This document shows positions 23,801 through 36,241 of a stretch of DNA of 64,000 bases, piece after piece. The notes below the pieces were generated by a model. It did no database searches. It was not told the origin of the DNA and saw nothing but the letters and a program-made list of their open reading frames with translations. The stretch comes from Rotaria sp. Silwood1 (Eukaryota; Rotifera; Eurotatoria; Philodinida; Philodinidae): NCBI GenBank assembly GCA_905250075.1, contig CAJNOP010000668.1, forward strand, positions 1 to 64,000, given 5' to 3'. Position 1 is the first letter of the stretch. Each line of letters begins with the position of its first letter. The translations under genes were made by a program, and so were the position numbers.

Positions 23801-26342
23801 GAGATAAATTTCTCGCAGGAATTCTAGGTTAAAAATCAAAAAAAAAAATTTCATCGGGAGATGCCGAATCTCTCCGAGAAAAGTCTTTGCATATACGTAT
23901 TAGACAGTGCAAATGACTCACCGAATGTGTGCATAGTGTAAGTTGTCTGCCATATCTGGTGGACAGTATAGAATATCTCTTCGTTTTCATGGTTAGTTAA
24001 GTATAAGAAAAATTTTTAAAAGCTTTCTAAAATCGAAAAAAGAAGCATGTGTTCGCTCGTAGACATTCGTAAGAAATGACGCCGATATGAGAATAAAAAC
24101 TTTCGATAAAAATGGGTATTTTCGCAAATTTGTCAACAATGTCTGCCAAAAAAGTATTAATCTCTCTCGCTCTCAAAACAATCGAGTGTCTTGGGTATGC
24201 GGTATCTGCCGTATGGGTCCAAGCCTGAAAGTTAAGAGAAACTTTGTTCATTAGGAGGTGTTAGAACAGATATTTATATGCGCCTACAATAATGTAATAG
24301 TCTGTTAATAGGTACTTTTGCATCTCCTTGTATTTCTTCACCACTACTGATTTTCTGAATATGTAACACATCTCTTTGTTCAATATGATTTTGAATTAAC
24401 CTTGAATCTGCGCAAAATACAGATGAGATACATGTGAAGTCGGCAGATGGAAAAAACCGTGTATTCATTCAAACTTAGAATAGAAAGTTTTTCTACTGTT
24501 CAATCGAACAAATAAAATTTCCCATATGATTTAAGGAAAATGATGATTGTAATGTTTATCACAAACAAAGACAACAACTAATGAGTAATTTTAGTATGAC
24601 TTTTTCTCTCTTTCGTGCGGCTCTATACCAGACATAAATGTTGTTGGCGGCATACCCATGTATCTGATTTTGAGTGATTTTAATATTACGGTAATCATTT
24701 TTAACAAACAAGCAAAACTTTGTTGTCGGATTACAGAACGATTTGCAATCGACAGGTTTCGTTGCACTGCCAGAATGTTTGTTAAAATGTTTAACAACAC
24801 GAAATGGAATGCTTTAAGAATGATTTTCATTTCCGATTTACTTATCAAATAATATCACTGTCCTCAGAAACGTACAAAAGTTTCTTCGACACCATTTGAT
24901 GGGCTCTACGCTAATACTCAGTCCTACTCTCACAATAGTATCCAACTTCTATGGTATTGTCCTGAGTTTCGCTTTATAAACAATCAGAATATAAAAATGA
25001 CATAATTTGTCAGAATGTGAACAGGCTTGTATCCTTAGTCTTCTACAATAATAGATCACACAGTGACATTGTGTAGTATCATATTGCTTTTGCAGCTACC
25101 ACCATTTCATTTTGTTGGAATTCAACGGCTATAACTGTGGCCGGTATGACTGCTGTGCCAGATACAACTGCTGATCGTTTTGATCGTCCTTTTGGTATCG
25201 CATTGGATTCATCAAATGCACTTTATATTTCTGATCAAAATAATAATAGAGTTCAGAAATGGTTAGCTGGCGCGTCTACTGGTACGACAGTGGCTGGTCA
25301 AGGAAGTGCAGTGGCGGGTACGGCTTTAGATAGTTTAGATACGCCCAGTGGTGTTCTACTCGATTCAAGCGGCAACATCTATGTGGCTGATACCAATAAC
25401 TTTCGAGTTCAATATTGGCCTCAAAGTGCATCTTCAGGCACCACGGTTGCCGGTATTACAGGTAGGATGACAAAACAATCTAACAAAAATATTCATGGGA
25501 TGAGAACTGTTTTGCAATGCTTTAGAATTTGAAACCAAGAGCTTTCTCCAAAAACGTCGTCGAAATCAGTGTCAAATCTTTGTGTACTTTTTTGCAACCA
25601 AAAATTCAAAGTCATAAAAATTTGACAAAATCTTTAAATGGATATTAGATTCGAGCTATTCTGTCATACTATGTGACGATGAAATATGGGTTTTTGTCAT
25701 GAACGTTTTATTTCTTTTTCTTTTTTTGTTTTACTAGCATGCACGTTTGTTATAGGTTCGCCTGGCTCAGGAAACATTGAACTAATGAATCCGTATGGTA
25801 TTGTACGAGATTCAAGTTCGGGCACATTGTACATAGCAGATCAAAGCAATCATCGAGTGATGAGTTATTTATCAGGCGCATCATCAGGAACTGTAGCAGC
25901 TGGAGGCAATGGTCGAGGAACAAGTAACACACAGCTAAATTATCCAGTAGGTATCTACTTCGATGCATCGTCGAACAGCCTCATTATTGCGAATACTGGT
26001 GCTAATAATATCGTTCGTTGGGTATTGGGTGCTAGTAGTTGGACATTGATCGCCGGCAGCATAAGCGGAGCGAGTGGTACCACCGCAACATTACTCAACT
26101 ATCCAGTAGGTGTGACACTAGATTCCATGGGCAATATATACGTAGCCGATAGAAACAATCATCGGATCCAATTTTTCTTGGCTGGTCAGTCCACTGGAAG
26201 AACGATTGCTGGTGTCACGAATACAAGTGGAAATAGCGCCACCTTACTTTATAATCCTTATTCAATAGGACTTGATGCTCAACTCAATTTGTACGTAGCA
26301 GATACATATAATCATCGAATACAAACATTCAAACGTTGTTAA
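20839..26342 (+). CDS. Membrane-anchored NHL-repeat (six-bladed propeller) protein
   Basis: Six exons: 20839-20973, 21028-21134, 22789-22886, 23511-23648, 25096-25461, 25756-26342. All junctions are GT-AG and in phase (0, 2, 1, 1, 1), giving 476 residues. Residues 1-86 are a cytoplasmic tail ending NRFRR; 87-111 are a single membrane helix (CFLFTISVLLILLLAAMIVV); 114-160 are a Ser/Thr linker (STATTSTTSTTS); about 165-476 are six NHL blades (for example YPVGVTLDSMGNIYVADRNN), enough to close one propeller. The positive tail before the helix suggests a type II protein with the propeller outside the cell, probably a binding surface; the ligand is unknown. Two introns exceed 1.4 kb and hold nothing I recognise. 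A polyadenylation signal AATAAA lies at 26559. Its broken paralogue is at 17758-18688. Confidence 0.88.
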
Positions 26343-27500
26343 ACAAATCATTTCTCAATCGCTTTCATTTTCTGATACATGACTTATTATTTTATGGATC
26401 AAATCAAAACAAAAGGACACAATGATATACGTCATATTACAATAATCTAGAGATTTTAGTTAGATACTCAGCTCATCAACACCCAAAGACATGTACATCC
26501 CACATCCCATTTTCATTGTAATTCTTTAGAGTTTTTTTTCTAAACGAAACTAATGGAAAATAAAGAAAATAAATTTCAAAGTTGATGTTTTTATTCTATA
26601 AAAGTTTGAAACTTCATTATCCTTGGCCATTATGGATTTTCATTAGAATAAATAGTTTTTATATAATTGAAAAAGAAAAACTAAAAAAAAAAAAATCCTT
26701 TTTAACTACTTCAACTTCAAATTTGACTAAAATTTTTTTATTCTAATATTCTTAGTGAATGACTGTTCACTAAATGTCAAAATGAAAGATCCATAGAAAT
26801 GCTCAGAAGTTTGTTGATGTATAACTATTTATTCTTATATCTTTCTCACAAGAATTTACCAGCTTCATTTTACAATTATCTATCATCAATATTATGTTTG
26901 ATCGAAAAGCATACAGTTGAATCGTTCCATGAAATCAGTATGAAAAAAAAATCATTCGTCCTTCATTCGAAAATTTCAAAACATTTCAATATCTATTAAG
27001 CAGTAATACTAAAAGTTTTCCGTTTATTCTCGAACAAAGTGTCACACAATATAACCGTTGTCAACCATGAGCTCGGGGAGTTGTGGGTTAAAAGAAGAAT
27101 CACGTTCAGCTTCAAATAATGAAAGGATCAAAAGAAAATTCTGGAAATATTCGAGAAAAGATAGATGAGTTATCGTACCATGTGTACTCAATTACTTCAA
27201 AAGTCATGTTGATATTCAAACAGAATTTGTTAGACGTAAGTATAGAATGCAACGTCAAAATTTCTAACCTTAGCTTTTTTCCTTGATGATTCAATCAATT
27301 TGATTTTTCCGAAATGATTGTATTCAGCAATAAGAGTTTGTTCTTCTTTAAAGTTGCAAATGCTCTTATTAAATTTTTATATGGTCAAAGTCTAAAACTA
27401 CAATATTTTGTCCTTGAATAAAGTAAATGATAAACACGTCAACATGTCGATAAAAAAGAAAAGAGAAAGAAAAATCACGTGGTGATGAAATAAGTATAAC
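26343..27500. other. Intergenic, nothing recognised
   Basis: This holds the 3' UTR of the NHL gene (AATAAA 26559-26564) and AT-rich sequence. A 66-codon frame at 26799-26999 has no recognisable motif and I do not call it. Confidence 0.5.
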
Positions 27501-27507
27501 AAGCGAC

Positions 27508-27515
27508 TATAAAAG
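27508..27515 (+). promoter_or_regulatory. Candidate TATA box of the hydrolase gene
   Basis: TATAAAAG is 40 bp upstream of the start codon at 27555. Position and consensus are the only support. Confidence 0.45.
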
Positions 27516-27554
27516 AAGAAATACTCATCTTTTTTTTTGTAACTAATTTCAATC

Positions 27555-28886
27555 ATGTTAACTTGCAATTGTTTTGGATTTCTAAAAAAATTGGCTCTTT
27601 TCATTTTGCTTGCGGCTATTGCTATTCCTATTCACTATGGTTCAACAAATGTTCAACATCTTCGAATACGTCTGCTACATTCTATGTTATCAATCAAACA
27701 TTCTCTCTTACCGGATCCAGCTCGACCAACACTCAGTGCAGACTATCGAGCTTTTGAAGACATAATTATTATGACACCATTAGCAGAACTTGATCCATTA
27801 GCAGATCTAGCTACTATAATTAAAGAATTACGTGCAGGTTTTACGATGGGTACGACTATTCCTAGACCATCACAATGTCAAGTCAACAAAGAAGTATTTG
27901 AACATGATGAACATACAATAGAGACCTATTGGGTTAATTATCATGGGAAAAATTTTCAAAAAACATCAGATAAAATCTTACTCTTTTTTCATGGTGGAGG
28001 ATATATGTTGGGTGATATTAACAGTAAGTTATTTGTCATCACTGGGTAAAATAGTAGTTTTGTTTGATACGAATTCATACATAAAAAAATATTCTAAAAC
28101 AGAAGACTCTTGATTATTAACTAACCTTAGATTTGATCTGTAGCAATATCTAAAATATTGCTTTGATATTTATTCAACATATAATATAGAATAGTACACT
28201 GTTATTTTTTGATAGATTATAGTGGATTTGAATGTCATTTGTCTCGTCTTTTCAATGTAACAATACTTCATTTGGAATATCGACTTTGTCCAGAACATCC
28301 ATTACCTGCAAGTGTTGATGATGCAGTTTCACTTTACCGTGCACTTCTTCGTGATCATATTTCACCTTCTCAATTGCTTTTTATGGGTGATTCAGCTGGT
28401 GGTGGTCTTGCTTTATTAACAGTTCAAGCTTTACTTGCTCGACAATTACCTATTCCCCGTGGTGTTATTGTTCTATCTCCATGGACTGATCTTTCAGCAT
28501 CTGGAGAAAGTTACAAACGCAACCGTCAAATTGATATCATGTTTCGTAATACTAAAGAAGACAACGGTAGTACCGTTAAATTAATGTTGGGTCCTAATCC
28601 TGCTCAATTATCTCCTGATAATCCTATTTTTAGTCCTTTATTCGGTTCCTTTGAAGGATTTCCACCAATGTATATCAATGTAGGTACAGCTGAAATATTG
28701 GAAGATGATTCACGACGAGTTGTAAAAAAAGCACAAGAATCAGGTGTGCATGTAACATTTGAAGAAGGTTTACATTTAATGCATGTCTATCCAGCATTTT
28801 TTCTTTATTATCCCGAAGCAAGAAATACACTTGACAATATTAATAAATGGATTCAAACAATCTTCGATCAAAAACTTAGTGAATAA
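27555..28886 (+). CDS. Arylacetamide-deacetylase / hormone-sensitive-lipase family alpha/beta hydrolase
   Basis: Two exons, 27555-28023 and 28216-28886, are joined in phase 1 across a 192-bp GT-AG intron to give 379 residues, a normal length for the AADAC group. Residues about 10-28 are a hydrophobic N-terminal anchor (LKKLALFILLAAIAIPI), consistent with an ER-bound enzyme facing the lumen. HGGGY at 146-150 forms the oxyanion hole. Ser216 in GDSAGGG is the nucleophile. The triad is likely completed by an Asp in EILEDDSRR and the His of LHLMHVYPAF. The family hydrolyses short-chain esters, acylated xenobiotics or neutral lipids; the substrate here is unknown. AATAAA overlaps the stop codon region (28883-28888). 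The reading frame is intact. Confidence 0.92.
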
Positions 28887-30100
28887 ATGAATACTTTATC
28901 TGTTGTCGAACTAGAAAGTTTATTAGAACGGTCAAATGTGTATTATACTTTTTTTTTTCATATTGAATATCAATCACAAAGAGATCCGGATATTCTATAT
29001 TACATAATTTGTGTCATAAAAGAAGAGATAGAGATGATTTTTCTTTTCAACTCAGCCTAGTGACTGCTTGTTTGAACAGATAGTTTTGTTCATCGCCATT
29101 ATTGTCAACCATTGATTTATAGAGTCAAATATTCGCATTTCTAGAAAGGCCTTATCATCTAACTAATTCGATGCTGAGCTTTTAACATAGTGACATTGCT
29201 TACATGGTCTATGTTCGAACACGCTAGGACCTATTGATGGTTTTACTAAAGATTTCCGAGTTAGAAAAATTAAATTGCAAAACTTTGCTTGCCATCAAAA
29301 CTCGTACCCACACCCATGCTTCTTCATATGAAATTTCGTTTTTTTTTCAAAACTTCTGGAATCATTTCTTCTTAGGCAATTCATTGTTCAATCTTCCAAA
29401 CAGTGAATATAAATAGAAGCTTTTCAATTTGATACTTTTTCATTCTCTATACTTTCAAGATCTCCCTCGTTCTTGACCTTCGTTTGCCATACTTTCTCCA
29501 AGTTGCAACATACAATTATTGACTTTTCGTCATTAAATGCAAGTATACTTTATGTGAGTAAATGATACCAAAGTAGATACCACCAATAGAGAACAAACTA
29601 AGAGCATCTATTATCTTTCCATTATTATTTTGCACGTATCTTTCGATCTTTGTACTGTTTTTATCATGTATGATAAAAGTGTATCTAGGTCATTTCAAGC
29701 AGTCCAATTTTCGGAGACCACTGGTCGGATGGTGTAAGTCTCTGATTCGAAGCTATATCGTACAAGTAATTTGTCGGTCACCTCTGTGGCATGTATGTAC
29801 AAAGTCAGAAGGGTCATGTTTCAATGTTTCGTTGAATGGTCACAGAAGACATGGATATCATTTTGTTCTGTTGTCTCTGTCCCGATTTAGCTTGCTTTTC
29901 TCTATCTCACGTGCAACCAGTTGTTTGAATCATATGTCCCTTTAGGTCCCATCATGAGTAGAAGATGAAAAATAAATATTGCGTAGTAAAAAATAACATT
30001 CCTATTTCCACACAGCGACGAATGTTGATCATTTTGACAAAAAAAAACAAATGGAACATTCAATTTATATTAGTGTCACCCCTGCTTTCTAGATTTAGTA
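28887..30100. other. Intergenic, nothing recognised
   Basis: No motif-bearing frame is present. The 91-codon frame at 29670-29945 is somewhat GC-richer than its surroundings but matches nothing I know in either direction. Confidence 0.5.
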
Positions 30101-31051
30101 ATGGGTTTAAATAATTCTCGCTTTCGTATGACAGCACAAGATATTGTCAATGAATGCAGTGACAATAGCGCGGTAAGTCAACTGCATATTCTTGTTACTG
30201 GTGCTACTTCCGGTATTGGTCTGGAAACTGGTCGAGTATTAGCCCGTGCCGGAGCAAAAGTATATTTAATGGGAAGAGATGAAGCAAAATTACAAGGTGT
30301 CATTCAAAATATTAATAATGAATTGCAACAGCAATCATCCGGCGGCTCCATAAAAGGTGTCATTTGTGATTTGAATAGTCTAACTAGTATTAAACGGTTC
30401 GCACAACAATTCTTGGAAGAAAATATACCTTTGAATATATTGATATTAAATGCTGGAATCTTTAACTTTAACTTTGCTCAAACTGTTGATGGACTGGAAC
30501 AAGTTATAGGTGTTAATCATTTTGGTCATGCCTATTTAACACAATTGTTAATGCCGACACTGATAAATAATGCTCCATCAAGAATTGTAATTGTATCGTC
30601 AAAATTTCATGCCGGTCCACCGTTAAATTATCAAGCATTTGCTCACATGAGCAGCATTGAAAATAAGTCAAAAAGTGGATGGGGTATGATAAGTAGTTAT
30701 CAACAAAGTAAATTGGCCAATGTTTTATTTGCTCGTGCACTTGCATCTCGATATAAAGATAAACAAGTTACAGCTTATTCTCTTCATCCGGGTCTTATTG
30801 ATACAAATTTAACTTCGAACATACCACTGGCTAGTGTTGCTAAAATACTTCTTCCAAATAAAAAGTCAATAGCACAAGGAGCCGCTACTACGGTATATTG
30901 TGCATTAAAACCAGGCTTAGAAAATGAAACTGGACGTTACTTTGATGATTCTACTGTTACAAATGTAGCGGATAAATGGACAGATAATGATATCAATACA
31001 TTCTGGGAATGGACAGAAAAGGTCATTGAAGAACGTACAGCTAAATTATAA
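30101..31051 (+). CDS. Short-chain dehydrogenase/reductase (retinol dehydrogenase / WWOX-like)
   Basis: An intact single-exon frame of 316 residues. TGATSGIG at 33-40 is the dinucleotide-binding glycine motif. NAG at 117-119 stabilises the central sheet. Ser166/167 (VSSK), Tyr200 and Lys204 (YQQSK) are the catalytic residues. HPGLIDTNL at 229-237 is the typical post-catalytic PG motif. Arg59 (GRD) after the second strand favours NADP(H). The layout matches the RDH11-14/WWOX branch, which reduces or oxidises retinoids, steroids or other lipophilic carbonyls. No membrane segment is obvious. AATAAA signals lie at 31096 and 31159. The substrate cannot be told from sequence. Confidence 0.92.
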   Translation: MGLNNSRFRMTAQDIVNECSDNSAVSQLHILVTGATSGIGLETGRVLARAGAKVYLMGRDEAKLQGVIQNINNELQQQSSGGSIKGVICDLNSLTSIKRFAQQFLEENIPLNILILNAGIFNFNFAQTVDGLEQVIGVNHFGHAYLTQLLMPTLINNAPSRIVIVSSKFHAGPPLNYQAFAHMSSIENKSKSGWGMISSYQQSKLANVLFARALASRYKDKQVTAYSLHPGLIDTNLTSNIPLASVAKILLPNKKSIAQGAATTVYCALKPGLENETGRYFDDSTVTNVADKWTDNDINTFWEWTEKVIEERTAKL

Positions 31052-32159
31052 CGGTTACATGCACATTGTTCAGTTATTGATCACTGAATTTTAAGAATAA
31101 ATTTTTTCGAATATTGTTCTACACGTTATATGCTCTTCAGTTATTGTTATAAAAACACAATAAAGATTCGAATTTTAATAGTATATGTTCAAAATCGAAG
31201 ACTTTCTGCTTCAAAAATACCCTTGACTGGAGATCAAATGCAGCTTTTAACTGTGTTTGATTTTCTTAGAACGTGCACCACTGAATGACAAATGAAAATT
31301 CGACCAGTAAATTTTTGAAACACTTCATTATCGAAGAAGATATTAAAATGTATCGCTCTGCGTTGAACGATGGGAGTCTCCTTGAAGCATGAATATTTTA
31401 TTGCTGTTTAATGTCAGAGCTATCTGATGGCAATCAGTGAATCGAGATGTTCTGATGATACCATAGCAAACATTTGGTAGATCCTTGCTTGCGGCAGAAC
31501 ACAAAGTAGGTCTTGAAAGTATGTCAAGCTCTTTGTATACTCGTTCATATTGGCAAATAGCACACCAGTATTTTTTGCAAGCCACTTAAGTGAATTTGTA
31601 TGTACATATTGAATTTCTTCCTTTCATTAAATACAATATCATAAGCTGCTTAAGAGTCACTGGACAAAAAACATGAACTAACATGAAGATAGGGTACTCA
31701 ATCCAAAATCTTCAATTTGAAAATGGGTGTAGGTGTTTGGGCAATCTTATTTAAAATAGTATGGAATCAATGTTATTTTTTATTGCAAGACATTTCACAA
31801 AACATTTCTTCTTTTTGATAAGGTAGGTCTTTGTTTACGATAACTGTTTTCACACACGCAAAACCACTGTAAATACGTGAGAAATTTGTAAAAACTTATT
31901 CATCATGTTCACTTCTATCATTCAAGACATGCTTGACTGAATCACTTTCTTTGGATTAAAAATTCAAAAGTTTGATGATAGAAATGAAATTATAGGTGAT
32001 ATTTATTTTGAAATGTGTGGCTTTCGTCCATTGAGAAGCGGAGTCAAAGCTGACGATCGATGACCTCTTGAATTAAACGAGCTGTTAATCGTTGAACTTA
32101 TCTCCAAATGGTCAACGTTTGTTGATTCATACCCGACGTCCATCATGAGACTCCAGTTC
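31052..32159. other. Intergenic, nothing recognised
   Basis: It holds the 3' UTR of the dehydrogenase gene, then AT-rich sequence without recognisable genes. Confidence 0.45.
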
Positions 32160-33740
32160 TTTCGATAACAGTCTGTGGTTGTATGAAATTGATGAACATT
32201 TAAGTAAGCTCATTACAGATAAATTATTTGAAGCACAGAAACCACAATGGTCATCAATTGAAAATTAGATTATGTTAGTACTACATCATATTTTTGCAAC
32301 AGGCCATAAAAATGATCATTATAGTCATCAATGTTTCTTAAACAATACTCCAAAAATAGAACAGAGCATATATATACATATCCAGCGAATCAGATATATT
32401 AGTATTTCAAATTCAACCAATAAAGGTAATATATTTATGAAGTCTATTGAAAAGATACAATGTAATATGGAGAGGATAAAGCCAATTTGGGAGTACAACT
32501 CATCGTATCGATATCAATAGTCAAGACCGAATATCTTCTATAAAAATTGATCTCGTGAACGTACCTTTCCTAATTAGTGAATTGTTATTGGTTTTATACA
32601 AAGAAAAACTCATTTTTCACTTCCATATTGACTATTGTAAATATAGGGAAATGTTTTTGACATTGATTCAATTCATCTACACAATATGTCGTGATTAATA
32701 CGATCAACAGCAGATGAGGGAGCTGAACAAAATCACTAAATGTCAAATGATGGTAAAAAAAGTGATTTATCAAGTATATCCATTTTCATTGAATGAAACT
32801 CAATCTAATAGTACACAACAACGATTATATTCTGTTGATCTAACAAATAGACAGATTGAATGTTAAAGAAAATATTAAATCTATTCGTGACAACCACCTT
32901 CTAATAATTCGATTGTACATGTTGGATTAAACGAAACATATGAATTAATTTTATCAGCGAAAAATTCAGGTGTTTTTGTTTTCTTATCGTACAGAGAAGC
33001 AAATGAAAATAGTCAATTTGCTCGATTAGATTTTTCTCAAGTTAAAATATATCAATGGATCAATAATACGGATAACGGAACGATTGAAGAATCTCTACAG
33101 TATTCACCGAGAAAATTCGATGATAAAAATTTTATATCTTCTTGCTCTCATTAATGCCAGTTCGACGGATACAAATCTCAATTTTTTTCTTCGGAAACTG
33201 GTACACTTAGGCTCCAATGGCAGCCATTAAAGGTTGGCTAGTTTCAGAATCCAACTATCAAGGAATGTCTGGATATAGTGATCAATTTCTGAATCAAATT
33301 CGTTATAAAACTTTAACTCGACCCACACCCAGATTCTATCCGGGGCATTGATCGTCTCATCAAAGATGGTATGATTGACCCCAGTAGATATACTGTTAGA
33401 GGCTACAGCTACGGCGATATTTTGACAAACTGGTTTATTATTCAAACAAAGCATTTTAATACTGCCATATCCAGTGCGAATGCAGTTGAATATATTTCTT
33501 CATGGAGTGCCACGGATATATCTATCTATTCTGACTATCTCTTTGAAGAGTTTCCATGGGTACCATCATAAATATATCATAGTGAATCAGCTGCATACAG
33601 TGCGTACACTTACCCATATCCTGACTAGTGAAAATGACATACTGGTTCCTGTGAGTCAAAGTTTTCTGCTAGAACGTCGCCTACATTATCTAGGAATACC
33701 TGCCAAGGGTATAGGTGTAGGTATAGCTGAAATAGTATGA
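32160..33740 (+). pseudogene. S9-family serine peptidase (prolyl oligopeptidase / dipeptidyl peptidase type), broken
   Basis: Fragments in several frames follow the order of an S9 peptidase. A propeller-like piece (LWLYEIDEHLSKLITDKLFE, EAQKPQW) lies near 32170-32270, and QRLYSVDLTNRQIEC lies near 32820. The catalytic-domain lead-in GYSDQFLNQIRYKTLTRP is near 33260-33330, followed by the nucleophile motif GYSYG at 33401-33415 in SRYTVRGYSYGDILTNWF. Further on, AISSANAVEYISSW comes before a frame change, then LTSENDILVPVSQSFLLERR (near 33630-33680) holds the catalytic Asp region. At least three frameshifts and several stops separate the pieces, so no product is expected. The exact start is uncertain. 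Assignment to the S9 family is good; the subfamily is a guess. Confidence 0.65.
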
Positions 33741-34828
33741 GTAAGTGCGCGTAATAGAAGCCAATAATCACACTTCTAGTATTGATTTGGAAGGCAGATT
33801 TCAAATCTTTTTTTGATTATCTTGAGTTTTATTCGGTGCCAGTTGCTCAACCAATTAATTATGTTGAAACCCAGACTATGTTTACGTCAATATCTTGGTT
33901 ATAGGCCTTTTACTAAATTAGGATCGATAAATATTCTTAATAAGACGCGCATTCGTATTCATCGGCAGACTGCAATGGTCAATTCAATCAAATTTCATGA
34001 CACGTCCTCGATACCATTGCGGCGAGTCGTATTTTCCACTTTTGCTCTTCCCTTATTCACGTGACTTGCTGCACTTAATCTGCTCTTCACAGGTTTACAA
34101 CACGAGAATCTATATCATTTTTACTATATGTCGCTTAAACGTGTGTATCAGTGTTTTTATTGGAAAGAAATGTGCTTTTCGTTTGTTAATGAAGAAAAAT
34201 TACTGAATGATGTATATAAATATATATGCTATAAATATTGGTTAAAATGCTGCAAAGGTCTCACAAAAATCATGAGATGCTTACTTGATTGTAGAACAAC
34301 TTTCTCTTAATGCATATAGAATGAAATAGAAGGAAAAGGTCACAAATGCACTGCCTACGTAGACCTAAACGTTGTTGTCTTCATCTTGATATATTGGGTT
34401 CCGTGACTAGTTGTATGTCATCACCTCTGGCGGAAGACGCTGTGTCAGAGTTGAATGACCACAAATTTGATTATTTCCTATTGTTCTTGGACACGTTCTG
34501 GTGTGATATTAGTGTAATCCATTCGTCTATTTCTTTAGAGGTTCTACTTTTCGTTCTGTTCCTTCACAATTTTTTTGCTTTCTTTTTCTTATTCTTTTTT
34601 TCGTGTTATTCATGCTGCTTCTTTGGGATTGAAATACTCAGAGGATTTTAAAGACAATACATATATAGCAGAATATATGAATGCAAAAAATACTATAGAT
34701 AATACTTAACAATCAGTCGATCTTATTTCGTCAAAAAAAAACACTTCTTTCGTAAACTTTGAGTAACTCAAGTTCTTGATATCGTACAAAACTAAATTTT
34801 AGTTTCTGAAGTATATTAAACATTTCTT
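33741..34828. other. Intergenic, nothing recognised
   Basis: Several short frames occur (33813-34064, 34346-34651), but none carries a motif or a neighbour relationship that would support a gene. Confidence 0.45.
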
Positions 34829-35640
34829 TGTCGATCGATTGAAAAATAATCAATTAATGTTTAACAAGAAGCGTCACAATAGTTCCAAGACCATTTAGTA
34901 CTAAATCTCAGAAAAATCTCCATTACTTATTATTAATAGGCTCTATTTCCTAATAAAAAAATATCTCTTGGGTATTTCTTGACATGACGCTTGAGTTGAT
35001 GTTTTTCTTTTTAAAATAATTCGAACTTGTCGATTTTTTCATTTCTTCGATACAAAAATAGGCAATGAAAAACAAGATGCATTTGTGTTCTTCACTGTGC
35101 CGATACATGTATTTTATTTTTCTATTTAAGCCGATCAGCGTTTTTTATTTTCCTTATTCTGCCGTCAAATTAAGATATATATAGAAATATGAGCAAATGA
35201 TTTAAAATATGTTCTAACTGATCGATAGAATAAGGGAAATAAAAAACGTTCATCGGCATAAATAAGAAAATAAAATAAATGTCGCAGCAAGGTAAGAAAC
35301 AGAAATACGTCTTTTATTTCACTTCACATTTTTGTATCGAAGAAATGAAAACAAAAACTAGATAAATTCGAATTGTTTTAAAAGAAAAATATCCGTCTAT
35401 ATGTCATGCCAAGAGGAATCCAAAAGGTGTTTTCTATTCCGAATAGAGGTGATTTATAATAGCAAATTGATATTTTTCTGCAATTCATTACCATTTTACA
35501 TGCGAACGGTAGAAATAGAAAAAAAATACGATTATCAGCAGATACACAATTAGAGGTAAAATTCAATAAAAAATGATCTCGATGCTATTGTGATGCTTCT
35601 TCGTAAACATCAGTTGATTATTATTTTTCAAAGAGTCGAT
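34829..35640. repeat. Diverged 0.8-kb palindrome (old foldback or MITE)
   Basis: Matching segments can be followed from the outer ends inward. TCGATCGATTGAAAAATAAT with AAGAAGCGTCACAATAG on the left faces CTATTGTGATGCTTCTTCGT with ATTATTTTTCAAAGAGTCGA on the right. Near the centre GCCGATCAGCGTTTTTTATT faces AATAAAAAACGTTCATCGGC. Arms are about 330-400 bp with a 60-bp centre at 35165-35225 and many indels, so the insertion is old. No target duplication was found. Confidence 0.65.
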
Positions 35641-36241
35641 CGAATCTACTTAAGATATTACGAATGATTTTCGATTTCTCGTTTTTCTTGGAAATTGCTA
35701 CTCAATTTATATACAAATATTTGCTAATCAATACTAGCTAAAATTAATGGATGATATATGGTCAAAATCCACTGAATTAGTTGATATCAAATGGTAACAT
35801 ACCTAGTGGAGAATATTGTGACCTTTCAAGATTGTTAACTTATTTTCGATACATTTCGATGCAGAAATATCTATGAATATGTCGTGTTGCAGGTACAGTT
35901 CGTTTTTAGTTAAGTGTTAACTTAACGATGAAAGACATCTTTCAAGCGAATATGTCCAAATTGAAAATCAGAGCATCTTTTTATAACTAGCCAGGTAACT
36001 CGAATAGGATCATCATGACATTTTACCAATGAATAAACGAACTTTAGGTTAGTACCAGCGAAGTATACATTCGATGAATTTTAGTTTAAAAGAAATGTTT
36101 AGTATTTAAAACAATAGGTTTTAGCTTGTTCATTAATACCACTGGGTTTTCGAATATTGATAGATGAAAAGTTATTGACAAAAGATATAGACAGTTCTTC
36201 AGATTTTTATTGTTTCTTTTTCAAATACTTATATAAATTAT
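35641..36241. other. Presumed upstream region of the PLAT gene
   Basis: AT-rich, no repeats or genes seen. A noncoding or coding first exon of the PLAT gene could be hidden here, because the first recognised PLAT exon could also be entered through an acceptor (TTATATAG ending at about 36274). Confidence 0.4.
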
